Positions 1-5,386 of a stretch of 6,945 nt of DNA are shown here, piece after piece (the first letter of the stretch is position 1; every line of letters begins with the position of its first letter). Both the position numbers and the translations under genes were made by a program. The stretch is taken from contig JBGAQU010000104.1 of assembly GCA_044220535.1 (NCBI GenBank), forward strand, positions 1-6,945, read 5' to 3'. A model generated the notes under the pieces. The model did not search any database and was not told the origin of the DNA. It was given only the letters and a program-made list of their open reading frames with translations. The DNA is from JBDHTS01 sp044220535. Its GTDB lineage: Bacteria > Pseudomonadota > Alphaproteobacteria > Micavibrionales > Micavibrionaceae.

Positions 1-32
1 CGCACCACAGGCCGATAAACCACAACCATTGC

Positions 33-609
33 CTAATAGAGGGGTTCATGCGAAATCTTCCCCTTGAACACGCGATAGGCATAGGCCGTATAGCCCAGGA
101 TGACCGGCAGCATGATCGCAACGCCGATCAGCATCAGCGACAGCGATTCCGGCGCGGCCGCCGCCTGCTCCAGCGTCACCGCGAACGGGATCACCCAGGG
201 CCAAAGGCTGATGCCAAGCCCGAGATACCCCATCGCGAAAATCAGAAGCGCGCAAACAAACGGCAGAACCTCTCGGCCTTTCTGCAATCCGCGCCACAGC
301 ACAAAAAACAGCAGGCCCGTCAGCACCGGCAGCGGCATCAGCCACAGAAAATGATGACCCCCGAACCACCGCTCACGGAAATGCGCGCCCAGCAGGATAT
401 ACCCGCAGACGACCGCCATGCCGCACAGCATGCTGAACCCCGTCAGCCAGTCGAACGGCCCGACCGCGATCCCCCGCGCGCAGCCAACGCCACTCCACCA
501 CCGCCAGCCAGCTGGCAAGACCGATGGTGAACGCCGGAAACACAATATGAAACGATACCGTAAACGCGAACTGGACGCGGGAAAGGATAAACGGGTCGAA
601 ATCAGGCAT
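33..609 (-). pseudogene. Collapsed cydAB remnant (cytochrome bd/CIO oxidase)
   Basis: The intact operon would encode the two membrane subunits of a cytochrome bd-type (cyanide-insensitive) quinol oxidase. Translation from ATG 609-607 gives a clear CydA N-terminus (MPDFDPFILSRVQFAFTVSF..., then HIVFPAFTIGLASWLAVVEW), including the His in FTVSFH that ligates haem in the family. An AAGGCGAGA ribosome site lies 7-8 bases upstream. At about 460-485 the CydA similarity stops. In a different frame, CydB similarity begins (GPFDWLTGFSMLCG) and continues to a natural end at 35-33, with the GYLGLGISLWPWVIPF and LPVILGYTAYAYRVFKGK blocks. The cydA frame runs on as nonsense to a stop at 375-373. Most of CydA and the N-terminal part of CydB are therefore missing, and the pieces are out of frame. 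An internal deletion is the simplest reading; a chimeric assembly is the alternative. The remnant lies 91 bases downstream of serC on the same strand. Confidence 0.8.
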
Positions 610-700
610 GACGGTCTCGCCTTAATGCCAACTGCCCGTCGGCGTAATGGATTAGCCGCACAGATGATATAGCCTTTACCGCTTCGCTTGGGAAGAGCGT

Positions 701-1885
701 TTAAGCAGCGGCTTTCTGTTTTTCTTTCATCGCCTCGGTAAACGCCCAATCCAGCCAGGGCCCAAGCGCCGCGATATCCGACGCCTCAACCGTAGCGCCG
801 CACCAGATGCGCAGGCCTGCAGGCGCCGCCTTGTGGCCAGCGATATCATACGCGGCCTGTTCCTTGTCCAGCAGCTTGCCCATCGCCTTGATGAAATCCT
901 GTTTGCCGTCATCGCTCAAAGAAAGGAACCCGGCATCGGTGATCTTCAGGCAGACGGATGTTTTGGACCGTATCGACGGAACGTCTGGCAGGAATTCGAT
1001 CCATGGCGTTTTCGCGACCCAGGCCTCAACCGCCCTGTAATTCGCCTCGACCCGCGCCTCAAGCCCTTTCAGGCCGCCGACGCTCTCCACCCATTTCAGG
1101 GAGTCGAGGCAATCCTCCACCGCCAGCATGGACGGCGTGTTGATCGTCTCCCCCTGGAAGATGCCTTCGCTCAGCTTGCCGTTGCCCGTCATGCGGAAGA
1201 TCTTCGGCAGGGGCCGGTCGGGCTTGAAAGCCGTCAGACGTTCGACTGCGCGGGGGCTGAGCACGATCATGCCATGCGCCGCCTCCCCGCCCAGCACCTT
1301 CTGCCACGACCATGTCGTGACGTCGAGCTTGTCCCAAGGCAGGTCATAAGCGAACACGCCGGATGTCGCGTCGCAGAAGGTCAGGCCTTGGCGGTCAGCC
1401 TTGATCCAGTCGCCATCCGGCACGCGCACGCCGCCCGTGGTGCCATTCCAGGTAAACACGACATCACGGTCGCAATCGACCTGTTTCAGATCCGGCAATT
1501 CACCATACGGCGCGGTAAAGGTCCGGCAATCGGCAATCTTCAGCTGCTTGGTAATATCCTTCAGCCATTCCTCGCCGAAATTCTCCCAGGCCAGCACATC
1601 GACGCCCCGCGCGCCCAGCATCGACCACAAAGCCATCTCGATCGCGCCCGTATCAGAGGCTGGCACAATCGCCATTTTGTAATCCGCAGGAATGCCAAGA
1701 ATCTTGCGCTGGCGCTCCACCACATCGTTCAACCGCTTCTTACCTTCCGCCGCCCGGTGCGACCGCCCCGTAAACGCCCCCGCCAGCGCCTCCACCGTCC
1801 ATCCCGGCCGCTTGGCGCAGGGTCCGGAGGAGAAGCAGGGGTTCTTGGATTTGGCGGTCGGTTTATTGGTCATGGCGGCCCTCAT
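701..1885 (-). CDS. serC: Phosphoserine aminotransferase
   Basis: SerC is a cytosolic PLP enzyme that transfers the amino group of glutamate to 3-phosphohydroxypyruvate, giving phosphoserine, the second step of serine synthesis. Related enzymes also act in pyridoxal phosphate synthesis. The 394-residue product matches the alphaproteobacterial class-V aminotransferase form. It has FSSGPCAKRPGW at 18-29, GRSHR at 40-44, PASDTGAIE at 75-83, TWNGTTGG at 145-152, the PLP-ring aspartate D172 in CDATSG, and the Schiff-base lysine K196 in TWSWQKVLGG. The GMIVLSPRA and GETINTPSM blocks follow. No key residue is missing. Two starts are plausible. ATG 1885 has AAGGA about 10 bases upstream. ATG 1873, four codons in, has GAGG about 6 bases upstream. 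No convincing terminator follows the stop; the cydAB remnant lies 91 bases downstream. serB is nearby on the other strand, which supports a serine-synthesis role; serA is not in the window. Confidence 0.95.
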   Translation of the reverse strand: MRAAMTNKPTAKSKNPCFSSGPCAKRPGWTVEALAGAFTGRSHRAAEGKKRLNDVVERQRKILGIPADYKMAIVPASDTGAIEMALWSMLGARGVDVLAWENFGEEWLKDITKQLKIADCRTFTAPYGELPDLKQVDCDRDVVFTWNGTTGGVRVPDGDWIKADRQGLTFCDATSGVFAYDLPWDKLDVTTWSWQKVLGGEAAHGMIVLSPRAVERLTAFKPDRPLPKIFRMTGNGKLSEGIFQGETINTPSMLAVEDCLDSLKWVESVGGLKGLEARVEANYRAVEAWVAKTPWIEFLPDVPSIRSKTSVCLKITDAGFLSLSDDGKQDFIKAMGKLLDKEQAAYDIAGHKAAPAGLRIWCGATVEASDIAALGPWLDWAFTEAMKEKQKAAA

Positions 1886-1922
1886 TCAATGAATATCCTT
1901 GTATCTCTAGACCTCTGCCATG

Positions 1923-1941
1923 TTTTCCGCAACTGCGAAAA
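1923..1941. promoter_or_regulatory. Imperfect palindrome upstream of serC
   Basis: TTTTCCGCAACTGCGAAAA is a near-perfect inverted repeat with one extra C in the left arm. It sits 38-56 bases upstream of the serC start and about 70 bases before the first small + strand ORF. It could be an operator or a weak hairpin. I do not recognise it as the site of any known regulator, and it may be chance. Confidence 0.2.
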
Positions 1942-1958
1942 GCAGAGTTTACGGCTCG

Positions 1959-1986
1959 TTAACCTTTCTGGGGTAAATTTTATGAA
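1959..1986 (+). promoter_or_regulatory. Candidate promoter for the small-ORF pair
   Basis: TTAACC (1959-1964) and TATGAA (1981-1986) are separated by 16 bases, and each matches the sigma-70 consensus at 4 of 6 positions. This would start transcription near 1993, just before the AGGAAGGA ribosome site of the first small ORF. The surrounding stretch is locally AT-rich. The match is weak, so this is only a suggestion. Confidence 0.2.
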
Positions 1987-2011
1987 TAATTATGTCAGGA
2001 AGGAAACCAAG

Positions 2012-2173
2012 ATGCCTGAATTAAAAGGCTTTGAAGAAAAAGACGGCAAGGTTTACGCCATCATACATTTCCCGGACGCCAAAAAATACACGCTGAAACC
2101 CGAAGCCGCAGCGCGCATCCGCCAGAAGCACCAGATGCTTGCAAAGCAAGGAGGCAAACATGAATCCCAATGA
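2012..2173 (+). CDS. Small hypothetical protein, 53 aa
   Basis: I do not recognise this protein. It is a short, charged, soluble-looking polypeptide (MPELKGFEEKDGKVYAIIHF at its start). A likely beta hairpin (GKVYAIIHF and KYTLKP) is followed by a basic, helical C-terminal half containing AAARIRQKHQMLAKQ. No signal peptide or membrane segment is visible. The start is chosen because AGGAAGGA lies about 7 bases upstream. An in-frame ATG at 1982 would add ten residues but has no such site. The 3' end overlaps the start of the next ORF by 14 bases, which suggests translational coupling. Size, ribosome site and coupling argue that it is real; there is no recognised homology. Confidence 0.55.
   Translation: MPELKGFEEKDGKVYAIIHFPDAKKYTLKPEAAARIRQKHQMLAKQGGKHESQ
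2148..2154 (+). promoter_or_regulatory. Strong ribosome binding site
   Basis: AAGGAGG lies five bases before ATG 2160-2162, inside the coding end of the preceding small ORF. This near-perfect Shine-Dalgarno sequence fixes the start of the second small ORF. It argues against the in-frame TTG at 2139 as the initiation codon. Confidence 0.75.
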
Positions 2174-2378
2174 TTTTTTTATTGAAACGACCCCCTATAC
2201 AGCGCGTTTCGATCTTGATGGCCTGAGGGCAAAAGCCGCAGCATGCGATGCGGCCGGACAAGACTCCAGTTTTTATGTCGGCGTTATTGAGCGTATGAAA
2301 GGCTTTGAAGCTGGGTTATCCAGCTCTCCGCGTGCATCTTCATCCGCACCGATCCCGAAAGGCCCAAGCCCGGTATAA
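2160..2378 (+). CDS. Small hypothetical protein, 72 aa
   Basis: I do not recognise this protein. The first ~50 residues look folded: MNPNDFFIETTPYTARFDLD, then a short helical stretch GLRAKAAACDAA, then SSFYVGVIERMKGFEAG. The last ~20 residues are a Ser/Pro/Ala-rich low-complexity tail (SSSPRASSSAPIPKGPSPV). It has two acidic-aromatic patches, a single cysteine at residue 29, and no signal peptide or membrane segment. Its start overlaps the upstream small ORF by 14 bases and has an excellent AAGGAGG ribosome site. A strong hairpin terminator follows 34 bases after the stop, so the two small ORFs look like a complete bicistronic unit. The tail could have been altered by a late frameshift, but nothing proves it. 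Confidence 0.55.
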   Translation: MNPNDFFIETTPYTARFDLDGLRAKAAACDAAGQDSSFYVGVIERMKGFEAGLSSSPRASSSAPIPKGPSPV

Positions 2379-2411
2379 AATCCTTTTTAAATGCTGGAAC
2401 AATGCTACGAT

Positions 2412-2436
2412 AACCCGGTTCAACAACCGGGTTTTT
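2412..2436 (+). terminator. Rho-independent terminator abutting the serB start
   Basis: AACCCGGTT (2412-2420), loop CAAC, AACCGGGTT (2425-2433) form a perfect 9-bp stem followed by a T-tract ending at 2436. It has the form of an intrinsic terminator for the small-ORF pair upstream. The serB ATG starts at 2438, so the hairpin fills the region where a serB ribosome site would lie. Confidence 0.8.
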
Positions 2437-2437
2437 C

Positions 2438-3316
2438 ATGACTATCACACTGACATTTGTCGCTGCCGCCGATCCATTAAAGGATGGGCACATTGCAGAC
2501 TTTATGCAGAGCGCCAATATACACGGTGATATTGTCTGGCTGGATCATGATAAGGCCGCCGAAGTCACCATCGCTCATGGTCAGGAAAAATCCCTAAGTC
2601 AAAAAGCCAGAGCTTTTTTTGCGCCTTACAAAATCGATGTCTTTATTACCCCGTCCGCAAACCGCCGCAAAAAACTTCTCCTTGCCGATATGGATTCTAC
2701 CATTGTTACCACCGAAACGCTGGATGAACTGGCAGCGTTTGCAGGGTTGCACGATGTGATCGCCGCCATCACCGAACGCTCCATGCGCGGAGAACTGGAT
2801 TTTACAGCCGCGCTGAAGGAACGAGTTAGTATGCTGAAAGGCCTGAAGGAAGAAGCCATGCAAAAAACATTGGCGCAAACACAGCTAATGCCCGGCGCGA
2901 AAACTTTGGTGCAGACCATGGCAAAACACGGCGCAACCTGTGTCCTGGTCTCCGGCGGTTTCACATTTTTTACCGGCCCCATCGCGCAACAGGCCGGGTT
3001 TCATCACCATCACGGCAATACATTGCTGTTGAACAACGGCGCGCTGACGGGTGAGGTCACAGAACCTATCCTAGACAAAACTGCCAAACTGGATTTCATG
3101 CATCATTATTGCGCAAAGCTGGACATTGATACGGCGGACGCCATGACCATCGGCGACGGGGCCAACGACCTGCCCATGCTGCAGGCGGCGGGATTTGGTG
3201 TAGGTTATCATCCCAAACCGATTGTCCGGAATGAAATCGGCAATTGCATTCTATATGGGGATCTAACCGCCGCGCTGTATGCGCAGGGATATACGGCGAA
3301 GGATTTCGTTATTTAG
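2438..3316 (+). CDS. serB: Phosphoserine phosphatase
   Basis: SerB hydrolyses L-phosphoserine to L-serine, the last step of the phosphorylated serine pathway, as a Mg-dependent cytosolic HAD phosphatase. The 292-residue product has an N-terminal SerB-type extension (1-80). HAD motif I is LLADMDST with nucleophile D84 and acid/base D86; motif II is VSGG with S172. The motif III lysine is probably K217 in LDKTAKLDF, and motif IV is GDGAND with D240 and D244. The cap carries ERSMRGELDF at 113-122, typical of SerB. ATG 2438 is the only start before an in-frame TAA at 2411-2413, and MTITLTFVAA fits the family N-terminus. It has no Shine-Dalgarno sequence, since a terminator hairpin occupies that position. 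Expression may depend on leaderless or structure-sensitive initiation. Its stop overlaps the end of the convergent moxR-like gene. Confidence 0.95.
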   Translation: MTITLTFVAAADPLKDGHIADFMQSANIHGDIVWLDHDKAAEVTIAHGQEKSLSQKARAFFAPYKIDVFITPSANRRKKLLLADMDSTIVTTETLDELAAFAGLHDVIAAITERSMRGELDFTAALKERVSMLKGLKEEAMQKTLAQTQLMPGAKTLVQTMAKHGATCVLVSGGFTFFTGPIAQQAGFHHHHGNTLLLNNGALTGEVTEPILDKTAKLDFMHHYCAKLDIDTADAMTIGDGANDLPMLQAAGFGVGYHPKPIVRNEIGNCILYGDLTAALYAQGYTAKDFVI

Positions 3317-4335
3317 GCTGTCTGCTTGCTGGCTGCCGGAACCTTCACCAGCTCCAGGATTTCATCGACAATATCGCTGGTGGTGATTTTATGCTCGACC
3401 GCGCGTTCACCACGCAATAAACGGTGACGCAGAACGCCTTTCAGCATCTCCTGCACATTTTCGATCTCCACCTGCTTCTGCCCCTTCAGCCACGCATGGG
3501 TGCGGGCGCAGCGGTCAATCGCCAGTGAAGCGCGGGGCGACGCGCCGACTTTGATAAAACTTTTCAGCTCATACGTATAACGCTGCGGATAACGGGTCGC
3601 GAAAATCAGATCGACCATGTATTTTTCGACATGTTCAGGCACGGTGATATGGTCGATTTCCCCGCGTGCCGCAAAGATCGTTTCCTGCGACGTCAGGATA
3701 CGGTCTTTTTTCTCAACCACCTTGTTCTTCTGTTTCTGGCTCATCTCCCCGCGCACCAGGCGGATAATATTGCCTTCCGCTTCTTCATCCGGATAATCAA
3801 CGACAACGTGCAGCAAAAAACGGTCCATCTGTGCTTCCGGCATCGCGAATGTGCCTTCCTGGCCAGCAGGGTTCATCGTTGCCATGACCATGAAAAGGTC
3901 TGGCACCTTATGTGTCTTGCCGCCCACCGTAACTTGCCGTTCCTCCATCGCTTCCAGCAGCGCGTTCTGTGACCGTGGCGGGGCGCGGTTTACCTCGTCC
4001 GCCAGTACGATATTGGCGAAGATCGGGCCTTTGTTGAACTTGAACACGCCGCCGGATTCGCCCTGCGCGGAATCTTCAGCCTTGTAAAAAATCTCCCGCC
4101 CCACGATATCACCGGAGACGATATCGGGCGTGAACTGGATCCGGTTGAAATCCCCTTCGATATTGTTGGACAAAGCCTTGATCGCCCGCGTCTTAGCCAA
4201 ACCCGGCAGACCTTCGACCAGCAGATTGCCGTTTGACAGGATGCCGACCACCAGCGATTCGATGATCTTTTCCTGGCCAACGATTTCCTTGGCCATGCGG
4301 GCTTGCAACGCATTGATTTCCGGGCGGACGCTCAT
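3313..4335 (-). CDS. MoxR-family AAA+ ATPase
   Basis: MoxR proteins are cytosolic AAA+ ATPases that act as chaperone-like activators of partner complexes, usually together with VWA-domain and DUF58 proteins. The 340-residue product has Walker A GLPGLAKT (42-49, K48), Walker B IVLADE (109-114, D113 and E114) followed by NRAPPRSQNALLEAMEE, and sensor 1 MATMNP (N155). It also has MPEAQMDRF with the likely arginine finger R172, and sensor 2 GASPRAS (R268). The C-terminal lid is complete, ending VDEILELV before a short tail. ATG 4335 has AAGGAA about 7 bases upstream. No DUF58, VWA or Bat gene follows, because the downstream neighbour is the convergent serB (4-base overlap). It is divergent from a Clp-like ATPase. 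Family assignment is secure; the substrate or partner is unknown. Confidence 0.92.
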   Translation of the reverse strand: MSVRPEINALQARMAKEIVGQEKIIESLVVGILSNGNLLVEGLPGLAKTRAIKALSNNIEGDFNRIQFTPDIVSGDIVGREIFYKAEDSAQGESGGVFKFNKGPIFANIVLADEVNRAPPRSQNALLEAMEERQVTVGGKTHKVPDLFMVMATMNPAGQEGTFAMPEAQMDRFLLHVVVDYPDEEAEGNIIRLVRGEMSQKQKNKVVEKKDRILTSQETIFAARGEIDHITVPEHVEKYMVDLIFATRYPQRYTYELKSFIKVGASPRASLAIDRCARTHAWLKGQKQVEIENVQEMLKGVLRHRLLRGERAVEHKITTSDIVDEILELVKVPAASKQTA

Positions 4336-4372
4336 GGGATGTTCCTTGAGAATGGGGACGGACGCTCTATCC

Positions 4373-4400
4373 TTTATATAACAGGCCGATGCTTAAACAA
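4373..4400 (-). promoter_or_regulatory. Candidate promoter for the MoxR gene
   Basis: Read on the minus strand, TTGTTT (4400-4395) and TATAAA (4378-4373) are separated by 16 bases, a good sigma-70-like arrangement. Transcription would start near 4366, leaving a leader of about 30 bases that contains the AAGGAA ribosome site. I saw no comparably good promoter for the divergent + strand gene in 4400-4510. Confidence 0.4.
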
Positions 4401-4510
4401 AGGTTACCGTGGATCTCTTTAATCGTTCACGATCTTTTAACGGTTCAAGGGATAGGGTAATCTGAAGTGTCGGCCTTTCCTTTTCCCATCTTTCAAGACG
4501 GTTTACCGCC

Positions 4511-5386
4511 ATGGTCAAAAAATTCCTTGTCACCGATGACGAACTGGAAGAACTGATTTTCCAGTATTGCCGTGACTTTACCGCGCTGGAGCGTAAAGGC
4601 CGCTTCGACCCGATTTCAGGCCGCGACAAGGAAATCGATGAAGTCATCCTGATCCTGCTGCAAAAGGGCCGGAAAAACGCCGTTCTGCTGGCGCCCGCCG
4701 GTGTTGGTAAAACGGCGCTTGTAGTTGGCCTGGCGCAGCGTGTCGTTTCCGGCAACGTGCCGGATTACCTGAAAAACGCCCGGGTGATCGAAGTGGATAT
4801 GGCCAGCATGGCATCCGGCACCACCGGCCCTGCGGATTTTCAGGCGCGTTTCATCCCGCTGTGTCGCGGCTTCGCGGAACGCTATCACGATCCGGATTAT
4901 CCGAAATACATCCTGTTTATGGATGAGATTCACACTATCATGCCGACCTGCGAAGGCTCCGGCTATCGCGGCCTGTCGGAAGTGATGAAACCCTATCTGA
5001 CCGTGGGCGATCTGCATGTGGTGGGTGCAACGACAGATGACGAATACCGGATCTACGTGAAGGAAGACCCGGCGCTGGACCGCCGCTTCCAGAAAGTGCC
5101 CCTGAAAGTGCCGAGCGATCCAGAAACCGTCGAAATCTTGAAAATGCTGCGGCCGGGCTATGAGAAGCATCATCAGATCAAAATCCCCGATGAATGCCTG
5201 GAAATGGTTGTGAAAATTACTACAGAGCATTTAAAGCGCCGGAACCAGCCAGATAAATCCATCATCGTCATGGACGGCGCCTGCGCCTGGTTCGTGATGA
5301 AAAACGGCCGCGGCGGCACGCTGACCCCCGATGCCATACGCTACATGGCCTCCATCGAGGCCAAGCTGCATCCGGACGCAATTTAA
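4511..5386 (+). CDS. Single-module ClpA/ClpB-type AAA+ ATPase
   Basis: This 291-residue protein corresponds to the first AAA+ module (D1) of Hsp100 proteins and little else. It has DPISGRDKEIDEVILILLQ at 33-51, Walker A APAGVGKT (61-68, K67), LAQRVVSGNVPDYL, Walker B ILFMDEIHT (D138, E139), sensor 1 region VGATTDDEYR (171-180), and the arginine-finger pair LDRRFQ (R191, R192). The small lid domain ends QPDKSIIVMDGACAW. The N-terminal Clp repeat domain, the ClpB middle domain, the second ATPase module and any ClpP-docking loop are absent. Where Hsp100 proteins have AGTKYRGEFEER, this one has SGTTGPADFQAR, so the substrate-gripping pore tyrosine is a glycine (G106). ATPase activity looks possible; threading of substrates looks doubtful. 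ATG 4511 is the only start after the upstream in-frame stop at 4463, with only a weak AAGACGG site. It ends in a normal lid helix, so it appears complete. Confidence 0.85.
   Translation: MVKKFLVTDDELEELIFQYCRDFTALERKGRFDPISGRDKEIDEVILILLQKGRKNAVLLAPAGVGKTALVVGLAQRVVSGNVPDYLKNARVIEVDMASMASGTTGPADFQARFIPLCRGFAERYHDPDYPKYILFMDEIHTIMPTCEGSGYRGLSEVMKPYLTVGDLHVVGATTDDEYRIYVKEDPALDRRFQKVPLKVPSDPETVEILKMLRPGYEKHHQIKIPDECLEMVVKITTEHLKRRNQPDKSIIVMDGACAWFVMKNGRGGTLTPDAIRYMASIEAKLHPDAI

Noticed and set aside
1..29. A possible ORF start (ATG 29-27, minus) right after the cydB stop, perhaps a CydX/DUF2474-like small subunit.
   Set aside because: Only nine residues (MVVVYRPVV) are visible before the window edge, with no recognisable motif and a poor ribosome site.
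660..700. Possible terminator hairpin after serC (CGCTTC...GAAGAGCG).
   Set aside because: The stem is short and bulged, and no T-tract follows on the minus strand.
481..749. The N-terminal extension of the minus-strand frame that contains the CydB remnant, up to 749.
   Set aside because: It lacks family resemblance, overlaps serC's end and the cydA start in another frame, and is an open frame by chance.
833..2011. Long + strand open frame antisense to serC, joined in frame to the first small ORF.
   Set aside because: It is the complement of a certain gene (serC). Only the part from ATG 2012, which has its own ribosome site, is credible.
3001..3020. HHHH run in SerB (residues 189-192), resembling a metal-binding or tag-like sequence.
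   Set aside because: It falls in an ordinary position of a complete SerB with no accompanying metal-site residues; most likely neutral.
4616..5230. 204-codon minus-strand frame opposite the Clp-like gene.
   Set aside because: Its composition is His/Phe/Gln-rich, as expected from the complement of the true gene, with no family motif.
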